64,000 nt of DNA from DAOMFB01 sp963801475 (GTDB lineage: Bacteria > Acidobacteriota > Thermoanaerobaculia > UBA5066): contig CAWDEX010000001.1 of assembly GCA_963801475.1 (NCBI GenBank), positions 1,426,001 to 1,490,000 on the forward strand. The letters are read 5' to 3'. Position numbers and translations under genes: made by a program. Positions 7,039 through 16,196 of this stretch are shown piece after piece; the stretch's first letter is position 1, and each line of letters begins with the position of its first letter. The notes under the pieces were generated by a model, which had not been told where the DNA came from, ran no database searches, and saw nothing but the letters and a program-made list of their open reading frames with translations.

Positions 7039-9705
7039 ATGAACGCACCTCACGAGCTGCCGAAGAACTTCGATCCGGCCTCCTTCGAGATGAGGTGGTA
7101 CCGGCTCCACGAGGAGGCGGGGCTCTTCCGTCCCGAGGCCGCGGGGCCCGGCGCCGTCCCGTACGTCGTCGTCATTCCGCCTCCGAACGTCACCGGGAAG
7201 CTCCACGTTGGACATGCCCTCGGCCGGACGCTCGAGGACATCCTCTGCCGCTGGCGGCGGATGCAGGGACGGGCGGTGCTCTGGCTCCCGGGCGTCGACC
7301 ACGCCGGCATCGCGACCCAGATGGTCGTTGAACGGGATCTCTCGGAGCGGACGGGAAAATCGCGTCACGACGTGGGGCGCGAGGCGTTTCTCGCGATCTG
7401 TCGCGACTGGGCGGCGGCCCGGCGGGGCGACATCCTGAACCAGATCCGCCGTCTCGGCTCCTCGTGCGATTTCACGCGGGACTACTACACGCTCGACGAG
7501 CCGCGCTCGAAGGCCGTGCGCTTCGCCTTCACCACCCTCTACCACCAGGGGCTCGCCTACCGGGCGGACCGGATGGTGAACTGGTGCGCGCGCTGCGCGA
7601 CCGTCCTTTCCGACCTCGAGGTGAACCACGTCGAGCAGTCGGGGCTCCTCTGGTCGATCGCCTACCCTCTGGCGGACGGCTCCGGCGAGATGGTCGTCGC
7701 CACGACACGGCCGGAGACGATGCTCGGCGACACCGCCGTGGCCGTCCACCCGGAGGACGAGCGGTACCGCGAGCTCGTCGGGAAGCGCGTGAGACTCCCC
7801 CTGACCGGGCGGACGATCCCCGTCGTGGCGGACCCGCTCGTCGACCCGAAGTTCGGGACCGGAGCCGTGAAGATCACGCCGGCCCACGACCCGAACGACT
7901 TCGAGGCGGCGAAGCGCCACGGCCTCGAGTCGGTAGCGGTCATCGGCTTCGACGGGAAGATGACGGCGGCGGCCGGGGACGCCTACTCGGGGCTCGACCG
8001 CGCCGAGGCCCGTCACCGGGTCCTCCGGGACCTCGAGGCGCAGCACCTCCGCCGGGGGGAGAAGGCGCACGTGCTGCCGATCGGCCGGTGCCAGCGGTGC
8101 AACACCGTCCTCGAGCCCCTCGTCTCCCTCCAGTGGTTCGTAAAGGTCGGGCCGCTCGCCGAGAAGGCGGTCGCCGCGACGGACGGCGGCGAGACGCGCT
8201 TCGTCCCGGAGCTCTGGAAGAAGACCTACGACGAGTGGATGCGGAACATCCGCGACTGGTGCGTCTCGCGCCAACTCTGGTGGGGGCACCCGATCCCGGC
8301 CTGGTACTGCCCGGACGGCCACGTCACCGTTCCGAGGCCCGGGGAGGGGGACCCCGCGACCTGCGGTGCGTGTGGCGCGGCGGCCCTGACGCAGGACGGC
8401 GACGTCTTCGACACCTGGTTCTCCTCCTGGCTCATGCCGCTCTCGGTCGTCGGCTGGCCGGACAAGGGAGCCGATTACGCGCGCTTCTACCCGACGACGG
8501 TCCTCGTCACGGCCTTCGACATCCTTTTCTTCTGGGTCGCCCGGATGATCATGGCCGGCGTCTGGTTCGACGGGCGGGCGCCCTACGCCGACGTCGTGAT
8601 CCACGGCCTGGTCCGCGACGAGGGCGGGCAGAAGATGTCCAAGACGAAGGGGAACGTCATCGATCCCCTCGAAATGTGCGACGAGTACGGGGCGGACGCC
8701 GTCCGGTTCGCCCTGGCCGTCCAGTCGGGCACGGGGCGCGACATTCCCTTCGGCACATCGCGCATCGCCCCCGCCCGGTCCTTCGCGACGAAGGTCTGGA
8801 ATGCGGCGCGCTTCGCGCTCGGGATGCTGCACGAAGGAAAGCCCGAGGCGGGCACGATCGACTTCGACGACCTGGGGACCGTCGACCGGTGGATCCTCGC
8901 GCGGCTCTCGGCGGCCGTCGCGAAGGTCAACGCTTCGCTCGAGAGCTACCGTTTCGACGAGGCCGCGAACGCCCTCTACGCCTTCTTCTGGTCGGAGTTC
9001 TGCGACGGCTACGTCGAGATGGTCAAGCCGGTCTTCCGGGACCCGCAGCTCCCGGAAGTCGAGAAGGCGAAGACCCGCGCGGTCCTCCACCGCGTCCTTC
9101 TCGACTCGCTCGCGCTCCTCCACCCCTTCATGCCGTTCGTCTCCTGCGAGATCCGTGACGCCCTCGCCGGAGACGGGGACCGGCTCCCCGTCGTGCCGTT
9201 CCCGAAGGCGGAGCCGTCCTGGGACGACCCGCTCGCGGTCGAGACCGTGGAGACCCTTCGGGCCGCGGCGACGCGGATCCGGAACCTGAGGGCCGAGCGT
9301 GGTCTTCCGCAGACCGAGGCGCTCACGGTCGGTCTCGAGGCCGAAGGCCCTCTCGCCGCCTCGCTGGAACGGCACGCGCCCCTTCTCGTCCACATCGCGC
9401 GGCTCAAGACCCTCACCGTCGCCCCGAAGGTGGACCTGCCGGGGGCCTACCACGACGCGATCGGGTCCGTGGGGCTCGTCGTCGCCCTGCCCGTGAAGGA
9501 GATGACCGCGGACGAGAGGCAGAAGATCGGAAAGGACCTGGCGGGGCTGGAGCGCGAGGTTGCCGCCCTGACGCGGAAGCTGGGCGACGAGGCCTTCCTC
9601 GCGAAGGCGCCGCCGGCTGTGATCGAAAAGAACCGGAAGCAGCTGGCCGAGCTGGAAGAGCGCCGCTCGCGTCTCGCCGGCAACCTCGGCGCGGCGAAAG
9701 GCTGA
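7039..9705 (+). CDS. valS: Valyl-tRNA synthetase
   Basis: An 888-residue class I synthetase that charges tRNA-Val. The HIGH box is in PPPNVTGKLHVGHAL (about residue 50). The editing domain contains TTRPETMLGDTAVAVHP, a zinc-like Cys set (WYCPDGH ... CGACG) lies near residue 430, and the KMSKS box is QKMSKTKGN (about 535). The last 65 residues form the Lys/Glu/Leu-rich coiled-coil arm typical of ValS. Length and domain order are normal. Confidence 0.97.
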   Translation: MNAPHELPKNFDPASFEMRWYRLHEEAGLFRPEAAGPGAVPYVVVIPPPNVTGKLHVGHALGRTLEDILCRWRRMQGRAVLWLPGVDHAGIATQMVVERDLSERTGKSRHDVGREAFLAICRDWAAARRGDILNQIRRLGSSCDFTRDYYTLDEPRSKAVRFAFTTLYHQGLAYRADRMVNWCARCATVLSDLEVNHVEQSGLLWSIAYPLADGSGEMVVATTRPETMLGDTAVAVHPEDERYRELVGKRVRLPLTGRTIPVVADPLVDPKFGTGAVKITPAHDPNDFEAAKRHGLESVAVIGFDGKMTAAAGDAYSGLDRAEARHRVLRDLEAQHLRRGEKAHVLPIGRCQRCNTVLEPLVSLQWFVKVGPLAEKAVAATDGGETRFVPELWKKTYDEWMRNIRDWCVSRQLWWGHPIPAWYCPDGHVTVPRPGEGDPATCGACGAAALTQDGDVFDTWFSSWLMPLSVVGWPDKGADYARFYPTTVLVTAFDILFFWVARMIMAGVWFDGRAPYADVVIHGLVRDEGGQKMSKTKGNVIDPLEMCDEYGADAVRFALAVQSGTGRDIPFGTSRIAPARSFATKVWNAARFALGMLHEGKPEAGTIDFDDLGTVDRWILARLSAAVAKVNASLESYRFDEAANALYAFFWSEFCDGYVEMVKPVFRDPQLPEVEKAKTRAVLHRVLLDSLALLHPFMPFVSCEIRDALAGDGDRLPVVPFPKAEPSWDDPLAVETVETLRAAATRIRNLRAERGLPQTEALTVGLEAEGPLAASLERHAPLLVHIARLKTLTVAPKVDLPGAYHDAIGSVGLVVALPVKEMTADERQKIGKDLAGLEREVAALTRKLGDEAFLAKAPPAVIEKNRKQLAELEERRSRLAGNLGAAKG

Positions 9706-9724
9706 CGCCGGTCGGCGGGACGGG

Positions 9725-10531
9725 ATGAGCGCCTTCGCCTCCTCCCCGCTCGGCGCCCGCGCTCCGTTCGGCGGCCGACGTTTCGGTTACCTCGTGAACG
9801 TCGTCTTCTACGACGAGGTGAGCTCCACGAACGACCTCGCCAAGTCGATTGCGGAGCCGCTCCTCGCGGACGGCACCGAGATTCCGCCGACCGTCATCGT
9901 CGCGCGGCGACAGACGGCCGGTCGCGGCCGGGGCTCGCGGAGCTGGGTGTCGGCGGGGAACACGGGCCTCTCCTTCTCCCTCATCCTCCCCTGGCCCGAG
10001 GGGCAGGAGCGCGTCCGTCTTCCGCTCCGTCTCGGGGTGATCCTCGCGCGGGGGCTCACCAGACGGTGCGGCGTGGAGGTCCGCCTGAAGTGGCCGAACG
10101 ACCTGCTCGCCGGCCGGAAGAAGCTCGGCGGGATCCTCGTCGAGGCGCGCGCGGGCCCGGAGGGCGAGGGGTACGCGGTCGCCGGGATCGGTCTCAACGT
10201 CTCCACGACCCGCGCGGCACTCGACGCGGCCGGGCTCCGGGAGGCGACGTCGCTGGCCGACGCGGGCGCGGCCCCGGCCGCCCTCGCGGGCGACGCCGTT
10301 CTCGTCGCGGTTCTCGAGGAGCTCGACGCGGGCCTCTCAGCGCCGGCGTTCGACCTCTCGACCGCCTTCGAGGCCGTCTCGGCTCACCGGACCGGCGAGC
10401 GGCTGACGCTCGTCGAAAGCGGGCGCCGGACGACGGGCACCTACCTCGGTGTGACGGCGGACGGCTTCCTCCGGCTCGGCACCTCGGGCGGCGAGGAGAC
10501 GGTGGTGTCGGGCGACATCGCCTCCTTCTGA
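9725..10531 (+). CDS. birA: Biotin--[acetyl-CoA-carboxylase] ligase, catalytic domain only
   Basis: A 268-residue biotin protein ligase. It has SSTNDLAKS at about residue 38, the adenylate-binding GRGRGSRSWVS motif near 75, and KWPNDLL plus KLGGILVEAR around 120-140. The helix-turn-helix domain of bifunctional BirA proteins is absent; the catalytic core starts about 25 residues in. It should therefore ligate biotin without acting as the biotin operon repressor. Its likely target here is the carrier protein encoded at 4.4-4.8 kb. Confidence 0.93.
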   Translation: MSAFASSPLGARAPFGGRRFGYLVNVVFYDEVSSTNDLAKSIAEPLLADGTEIPPTVIVARRQTAGRGRGSRSWVSAGNTGLSFSLILPWPEGQERVRLPLRLGVILARGLTRRCGVEVRLKWPNDLLAGRKKLGGILVEARAGPEGEGYAVAGIGLNVSTTRAALDAAGLREATSLADAGAAPAALAGDAVLVAVLEELDAGLSAPAFDLSTAFEAVSAHRTGERLTLVESGRRTTGTYLGVTADGFLRLGTSGGEETVVSGDIASF

Positions 10532-10535
10532 TCCG

Positions 10536-11225
10536 ATGACCGCCGGCGAGCCTCCGGACGAGACGACCTACGCGACCCGGGTCGAGGAGGTGTTCATCGC
10601 GGAGCGCGGGACCCCTTTTCTTCTCTCGGCGAAGGACTGGCAGCTGATCCGGGGCTGGCGGGAGGGGGGCATTCCGGTCGATACCGTGATCCGCGCCGTT
10701 CGGGAAACGTTCGAGAAGCGCCGTGCCCGCGGCGCCGCCGGAAAGATCAGCTCGATCTCCTACTGTGCGAACGCCGTCGCGGAACGATGGCAGATGGAGC
10801 GACGGGGTCTCGTGGGGCGGGGAGGGGGAGGGCTCGACGAGACGCCGCCCGAGATCGGCCCCCGCCTCGAACGCCTCGCCGCGGCCCTTCGTCCGGCAGA
10901 GCCCGGGGCGCCTCGGGGAATCGACCCGGAGGTTCTCCGGAAAGGGATCGGAAAGGCCCTGTCGAAGCTCGAGGCCCTGCCTCGCGATGGGACGTTCGAA
11001 GAGGTCGAGGAGAAGCTGTCGACGATCGAGGCGTCTCTCGTCCGGAGCTTGCTGAAGGGGCTCTCGCCGGAGGAGTCGGCCGCCGTGGAGGCGGGCGTCG
11101 CGGAGGGACTGGGCGACACGGCGGGCGTGGCGCCCGAGATCGTCGAGCGGATGCGGCGTGCCCTGACGCGGCGCGAGGTGAGGCGGCGGCTGGGAATCCC
11201 GTCACTCACCCTCTTCGGAGTCTGA
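10536..11225 (+). CDS. Conserved hypothetical protein, 229 residues
   Basis: I do not recognise a named family. The N-terminal 80 residues contain PFLLSAKDWQLIRGWREGGIP and a following IRAVRETFEKRR helix, a pattern I associate with conserved acidobacterial hypotheticals. The rest is acidic and helical, with many Glu/Arg/Leu, and has no signal peptide or membrane segment. It begins 4 bases after birA and ends 10 bases before the methyltransferase gene, so it is cotranscribed with both. Confidence 0.7.
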   Translation: MTAGEPPDETTYATRVEEVFIAERGTPFLLSAKDWQLIRGWREGGIPVDTVIRAVRETFEKRRARGAAGKISSISYCANAVAERWQMERRGLVGRGGGGLDETPPEIGPRLERLAAALRPAEPGAPRGIDPEVLRKGIGKALSKLEALPRDGTFEEVEEKLSTIEASLVRSLLKGLSPEESAAVEAGVAEGLGDTAGVAPEIVERMRRALTRREVRRRLGIPSLTLFGV

Positions 11226-11235
11226 GGGACCTCCC

Positions 11236-12582
11236 GTGAAGCCCCGCGAAGAGATCTTCCGCGAGGTGGCGATCGAGCGCATGGTGCCCGGGGGCGAGGG
11301 GCTCGGCCGCGTGGACGGCGTCGTGGCCCTGCTTCAGGACGTCTATCCGGGCGACCGGGTGACCGCCGCGATCACCGCCGAAGGTCCGCGGCTCTTCCGG
11401 GGCCGCGCGGTCGAGGTGCTCTCCCCCGGACCTCACGCGCGCCAGCCCGGCGCCGTCTGCCCGCGCGCGGCGGACGGCACCTGCGGCGGCTGCGACTGGC
11501 CCCGGGCGCGACCGGACTCCGCGAAGGCGCTCAAGACGGAGCTGGTCCTCGACGCGCTCCGACGGGTCGGCGGGCTCGATGCGTCGGAGATCCCGTCCCC
11601 GAGGTTCGTCCCGTCGCCTCCGAACTACCGTCTCCGGAACCGGCTTCACCGGGGCTCGGACGGCCGCCTCGGTTTCTTCGCCCCGCGCTCGAACCGGGTG
11701 GTTGCCGATCTCTCGGTCTGCGAGATCGTCTCCGCGGCCCTTCTCGCGCGTCTTCCGGCGATCCGCGAGTCGTTCCGGCGGCTCGGCCCCGCCGAGGGCG
11801 AACTGGCGACGCTGGAAGACCGGAGCGGACAACTCCTTCTCGGCGAGCTCCGGCTCGCCCCGGGGACGGGCCGAGGCCTTTCGTGGAGCGGGGGCAAGGG
11901 ACCCTTCGACGGCTTCCGGATCCGTGATCCGGAGAACCGCGTTCTCTTCGAGGACGGGCCGTCGGCTCTCGAGCTCGAAACGAGGACGGCAACGTTCCGC
12001 GTCGCCGTGTCGTCGTTCTTCCAGGGAAACCGCTTCCTGCTCGACGCCTTTCTCGACGAGGTTCGATCCGCGCTCGGCGCCGCCCGCGGCGGGGAGGGAC
12101 CGGCGGCCGGGCCGCTGCGGGCGCTCGACCTCTACGCGGGGGTCGGCTTCCTCACCCGTCCCCTCCTCGAGGAGGCGGCGGAGCGCGGCGGCGAGGTCGT
12201 CGCCGTGGAGGTGGACGCCTCGTCGTCGTCGGACCTCTCGGCGAATATCCGGCGGTGGCGCGAAGGCGAACTGCCGCCCGTGCGCTGCGTCGTCACGACG
12301 GCCGAGGCGTTCCTCGCCCCGGATTCCCGCTGGGCGGGAAGCGGCGTCTTCGACGTCGTCGTGGCCGATCCGCCGCGAGCGGGGCTCTCGCCCGCCGTCC
12401 GGCGGGGCCTCCTCCGGATGCGTCCGCGGGCGCTCGTGATGGTCTCCTGCGATCCGCCGACGCTGGGGCGGGATCTCGCGGCGCTTCACGGCTCCTACCG
12501 GCTCGACCGGCTGACGCTTCTCGATCTCTTTCCGGGAACGCACCACGTCGAGGCGGTCGCGCTCCTCGTCCGCCGCACGTAA
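11236..12582 (+). CDS. RlmD/TrmA-family RNA (uracil-5-)-methyltransferase
   Basis: The 448-residue protein methylates C5 of a uracil in rRNA or tRNA using SAM. An N-terminal TRAM-like segment is followed by Cys residues for a 4Fe-4S cluster (VCPRAADGTCGGCDW at about 75-90, with a fourth Cys in LSVCEIV). The SAM site is DLYAGVGFLTRP near residue 295, the DPPRAG motif is near 380, and MVSCDPPTLGRDL near 405 holds the catalytic Cys. The start is GTG 11236. The Fe-S Cys set favours the RlmD/RumA branch; the exact target is not clear from sequence. Confidence 0.9.
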   Translation: MKPREEIFREVAIERMVPGGEGLGRVDGVVALLQDVYPGDRVTAAITAEGPRLFRGRAVEVLSPGPHARQPGAVCPRAADGTCGGCDWPRARPDSAKALKTELVLDALRRVGGLDASEIPSPRFVPSPPNYRLRNRLHRGSDGRLGFFAPRSNRVVADLSVCEIVSAALLARLPAIRESFRRLGPAEGELATLEDRSGQLLLGELRLAPGTGRGLSWSGGKGPFDGFRIRDPENRVLFEDGPSALELETRTATFRVAVSSFFQGNRFLLDAFLDEVRSALGAARGGEGPAAGPLRALDLYAGVGFLTRPLLEEAAERGGEVVAVEVDASSSSDLSANIRRWREGELPPVRCVVTTAEAFLAPDSRWAGSGVFDVVVADPPRAGLSPAVRRGLLRMRPRALVMVSCDPPTLGRDLAALHGSYRLDRLTLLDLFPGTHHVEAVALLVRRT

Positions 12583-12595
12583 AGTACCCGCCTCG

Positions 12596-14995
12596 ATGAT
12601 CCGGTCGTGGTCGCACGAGGCCGGCGCGCCGGCCGTTCCTGCGGCATTCGCCGTGGCTGCCGGCATCGTCCTCTCGGCCCTTCTTCCCCTGCCGCCGACG
12701 CCTCACCTCGCCGCGCTTCTCGCCCTGGCCGCTGGCCTCGGCATGGCCGTCTCCGTCCGCGGCGACCGGAGGATCCGGGTCGCGGGGGCCCTGGTCCTCC
12801 TCGCTCTTGCGGGCGGCGCCCGGTTCCTTGATGGTTTCCTCGGTCCGGCGCGCCGCACCGAGGCGGCCGTCCGGCGGCTCGGCGACGACTCGCTCGTGGA
12901 GGTGACCGGACGCCTGGACCGCCTCTGGAGCCGGAGCGGGTTGCTCTTCCGGGCGCGGATCGCCGTCGAGGCGGCGTCTTTTGCGGGACGTCCTCTGGGT
13001 CTCGAGAGGCCCCTCGCCCTCTTCGTCGCGGGAAGCGACGACCCCTCGGAGGCTGCGGAGATCGGCGACCGCGTCCGTGTCCGCGGTCCACTCCGCTTGC
13101 CGGAGGGGCCTCCGTCGGCCCGTTCCCCGTTCCGGTTTCCTGCGGAACCGCGCCTCGTCCTGAAGAGCGCCGGCCAGATCGAACGACTCGAGGGACCCGC
13201 CGGCGTGCTCGGCCTCGTCCAGTCCCTTCACGCAGCCTCGAAGAGGCGGCTCCGGGCGAACCTCGCGGGCGCCCCGGAGGGCGACCGGCGGGCGGTGGCC
13301 CTCCTGCTCGCCTTCCTGATGGGAGAGACCGCCGACCTTCCCGCGGAGACCGTCGCCGCGTTCCGCGACGGCGGCGTGGCGCACATCGTCGCCATCTCCG
13401 GGTTGCAGGTCGCCCTCGTCGCCACGGGACTCGCCTTTCTCCTGGGCCGGCTTCGCCTGCCGGTCGCAGCGCGCGACGGGGCGCTCCTCGTCGCGACGCT
13501 TCTCTTCGCCGTCTTCGCCGGGGGCCGGCCTCCCGTGGTCCGCGCCGCGCTGATGATCGGCCTCTACCTCCTCGCGCGTCTCCTCGGGCGGCCCACTTCC
13601 CCGGGGCAGGTCGTCGGTTTCGCCGCGCTCGTGCTTCTTCTCCTCGAACCGGAGGACCTGTTCGACATCGGGTTTCTCCTGACCTTCGCAGCGGTGTTCG
13701 GGCTTTCAGCCTTCGGCGCCCCGCTTGCGCGTTGGCTCCGGGAACGGGGGGTGCGGCCGGGATTCGCCGTGGACGCCGCTGCCGCGACCGTCGGGGCGGA
13801 GTTGGCCGTCTTCCCGATCCAGGCGTTTGTCTTCAACGTCGTGCCGTTCGTCGGTCTCCTATCCAACCCGGTCGTCGTGCCGCTCTCGATCGTCTTTCTC
13901 TACGCCGCGCTCGCCCTCACGCCGCTTCTCCTCGTCTCGCCGTTCGCGGCGGCCGCGGCCATCGTGCCGCTCCGCCTCCTCGCCGACGCCATGGTCGGCC
14001 TGCTGACTGCGCTCGACGGGCTGGCGGCCTTTCGCGTCGTCCCGACGCCGCCGTTCCTTCTGGCGGCCGCCGCGGCGCTTCTTCTTCTCGTCGCCGGCAC
14101 GGCGCGCCGGACACTCCCGAGACGGGCGGCGCTCGCCGGGGCGCTCTCGGCGATGTTCCTCGTCCTTGTCCGCCGGACGCCTCTCCCGGAGAGCGGGACG
14201 GTGCGCGTGGAGGCGCTCGACGTGGGGCAGGGAGATGCGTGGCTCCTCGTCTCTCCGGCGGGCCGGGTCCTCGTGGACGGTGGCGGGAGCTGGGACCGGG
14301 CCTACGAGGCGGGGCGGCTTCGCCTCCTGCCGAAGCTCTGCGACCGCGGAGCCGTGGCTCTCGACGCGGTCGTCCTGACGCACCCGCACCCGGACCACGC
14401 CCGCGGTCTTCTCGCCGTACTGACCCTGCTGCCGGTCGGGGACGTCGTCCTCCCGGCGACGGCCCGGAGAAACGAGATCCTGGACGAGTTTCTCGAGGGA
14501 GCACGACGACGGAACCTCCCGGTTCGCCGCGTCGCGGTCGGCGACCGTATTTCGGCGGGGGGCTTCGCGTTCGACGTGCTCCACCCGGCCGGACACGCCT
14601 ACGTCCGCTCGCCGGAAAACAACGGGTCGCTCGTGCTCCGGGCGGAGCTGCCGGGACGGACTCTTCTTTTGGCGGGCGACGTCGAGGCCCCGGCCGAGCG
14701 GGACCTTCTCGAGGGCGGCCGGCCTCTCCGGGCGGACATCCTCAAGGTGGCCCACCACGGAAGCTCGACCTCCACGACCCCGGAGCTGCTGCGGGCGGTC
14801 TCGCCGCGGGTGGCTCTCATCGGCGTCGGCCGACACAACCGTTTCGGCCATCCTTCGGCCGACGTCCTCGAACGCCTGGCCGGGGCAGGCGTCCGGACGC
14901 TCCGGACGGATCGCGACGGCGAGGTGTCTCTTCTGATCCGGCGGGGGATGATCCTCCCGGTGTTCCCCGAACTCTTCCCGGGGGCTCCTCCATGA
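12596..14995 (+). CDS. comEC: ComEC/Rec2-family DNA uptake channel protein
   Basis: The 799-residue inner membrane protein is predicted to form the channel that takes single-stranded DNA into the cytoplasm during natural transformation. It has an N-terminal membrane and OB-like part, the ComEC competence domain with AHIVAISGLQVAL near residue 262 and a dense run of hydrophobic helices to about 515. A C-terminal metallo-beta-lactamase domain follows, with DVGQGDAWLL, LTHPHPDHARG and VAHHGSSTSTTPELL. This is full length. Its ATGA overlaps miaA. DNA uptake capacity is relevant to the cassette arrays further along. Confidence 0.94.
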   Translation: MIRSWSHEAGAPAVPAAFAVAAGIVLSALLPLPPTPHLAALLALAAGLGMAVSVRGDRRIRVAGALVLLALAGGARFLDGFLGPARRTEAAVRRLGDDSLVEVTGRLDRLWSRSGLLFRARIAVEAASFAGRPLGLERPLALFVAGSDDPSEAAEIGDRVRVRGPLRLPEGPPSARSPFRFPAEPRLVLKSAGQIERLEGPAGVLGLVQSLHAASKRRLRANLAGAPEGDRRAVALLLAFLMGETADLPAETVAAFRDGGVAHIVAISGLQVALVATGLAFLLGRLRLPVAARDGALLVATLLFAVFAGGRPPVVRAALMIGLYLLARLLGRPTSPGQVVGFAALVLLLLEPEDLFDIGFLLTFAAVFGLSAFGAPLARWLRERGVRPGFAVDAAAATVGAELAVFPIQAFVFNVVPFVGLLSNPVVVPLSIVFLYAALALTPLLLVSPFAAAAAIVPLRLLADAMVGLLTALDGLAAFRVVPTPPFLLAAAAALLLLVAGTARRTLPRRAALAGALSAMFLVLVRRTPLPESGTVRVEALDVGQGDAWLLVSPAGRVLVDGGGSWDRAYEAGRLRLLPKLCDRGAVALDAVVLTHPHPDHARGLLAVLTLLPVGDVVLPATARRNEILDEFLEGARRRNLPVRRVAVGDRISAGGFAFDVLHPAGHAYVRSPENNGSLVLRAELPGRTLLLAGDVEAPAERDLLEGGRPLRADILKVAHHGSSTSTTPELLRAVSPRVALIGVGRHNRFGHPSADVLERLAGAGVRTLRTDRDGEVSLLIRRGMILPVFPELFPGAPP

Positions 14996-15945
14996 ACCGT
15001 CCCGTCGGCGTTCTTGCATTGCTCGGGCCGACCGCGACCGGGAAGTCGGCCCTCGCCGTCACGGTGGCCGAGCGTCTGAACGGAGAGGTGCTCTCGGCGG
15101 ACGCCTTCGCCGTGTACCGCGGCTTCGACGCCGGGACCGCGAAGCCAACCCCGGAGGAACGGGCGCGCGTTCCGCACCACCTGGTCGACGTCCGGGACCC
15201 GTCGGAGCCGTGGAGCGCCGGCGACTTCGCCGCCGAGGCCCGGCGCCTCGCCCGGGAGATTCTCGACCGCGGGCGCCTGCCGATCCTCTGCGGCGGCACG
15301 GGCTTCTACGCCCGGGCCTTCTTCGAAGGGCTCTTCGAAGGCCCCTGCCGCGACGACACGCTCCGGTCGGCCCTGGGACGCCTCGCGGCTCGCCGCGGAG
15401 CCCGGCACCTCCGGAGGGTGCTGGGCGTTCTCGACCCGGCCGCCGCGGAGCGAGTCCTTCCGAACGATGCGGCGCGGGCAATCCGGCTTCTCGAGATCGC
15501 CCTCATGACCGGCCGGAAGCCGACGGAGCTGTTCGCGGAGCGGCCAGGGGAGCGCTGGGACGGGCCATCCGTACGCATCCTCCTGACGTTGCCGCGCCCG
15601 GAGCTGTATGGAAGAATCGAGCGAAGGTTCAGAGACTCGATTGCGCCCCGCCTTCCCGCCGAAGTCCGCGGCCTCCTCGCCGCGGGCGTGCCCGTCGACG
15701 CGCCCGCCTTCACGGCGATCGGATACCGCGCCACGGCCGATTTCGTCTCCGGACGGATCGGGGAGGCGGCGTGGAGGGAGGGAATCCTGAGAGAGACCCG
15801 CCGCTTCGCGAAACGGCAGGAGACGTGGTTCCGGCGCCAAGCCGGTCTGGTTCCGCTCGAGGCCGGCCATCAGGACCTTCCCGATCTCGTCGTCGCGCTG
15901 GCGCGGCCTCTCTTTTCTCTTCCCGATAAAGGGGGTCCGGGATGA
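14992..15945 (+). CDS. miaA: tRNA dimethylallyltransferase
   Basis: The 317-residue enzyme adds a dimethylallyl group to A37 of tRNAs reading U-starting codons. It has the P-loop GPTATGKSAL at residue 10, SADAFAVYRGFDAGTAKP near 40, and ILCGGTGFYARA near 100. The C-terminal AIGYRATADF and the basic RRFAKRQETWFRR match the family. It overlaps comEC and hfq by four bases on either side; miaA-hfq is a widely conserved pair. Confidence 0.95.
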   Translation: MNRPVGVLALLGPTATGKSALAVTVAERLNGEVLSADAFAVYRGFDAGTAKPTPEERARVPHHLVDVRDPSEPWSAGDFAAEARRLAREILDRGRLPILCGGTGFYARAFFEGLFEGPCRDDTLRSALGRLAARRGARHLRRVLGVLDPAAAERVLPNDAARAIRLLEIALMTGRKPTELFAERPGERWDGPSVRILLTLPRPELYGRIERRFRDSIAPRLPAEVRGLLAAGVPVDAPAFTAIGYRATADFVSGRIGEAAWREGILRETRRFAKRQETWFRRQAGLVPLEAGHQDLPDLVVALARPLFSLPDKGGPG

Positions 15946-16196
15946 ACGTCAAGCCTCCTATCAACGTCCAGGACGGGTTCTTCTACCAGCTCCGGAAGGA
16001 GAACACGTTGGTCGAAGTGACCCTTCTGTCAGAGAAGAAGCGGATCGGGCGGATCCGCCGTTTCGACAAGTACGCCGTGGTCCTCGAAGTCGACGGACGC
16101 GAGGAGATGATCTACAAGCACGCCATCGCGTCCGTCGCGATCCTCGGCGGCGGCGCGGCGGCGCCGGCCTCTCCGGTTCCCCGGCCGCCGGTTTGA
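15942..16196 (+). CDS. hfq: RNA chaperone Hfq
   Basis: An 84-residue Sm-like protein expected to form a hexameric ring that pairs small RNAs with mRNAs. The Sm1 part runs from QDGFFYQLRKENTLVEVTLL to about residue 55, and the Sm2 signature is YKHAIASV near residue 62. The rim carries basic residues in KKRIGRIRRFDKYAV. The C-terminal tail is short and Ala/Pro-rich. Its position immediately after miaA supports the call. Confidence 0.93.
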   Translation: MNVKPPINVQDGFFYQLRKENTLVEVTLLSEKKRIGRIRRFDKYAVVLEVDGREEMIYKHAIASVAILGGGAAAPASPVPRPPV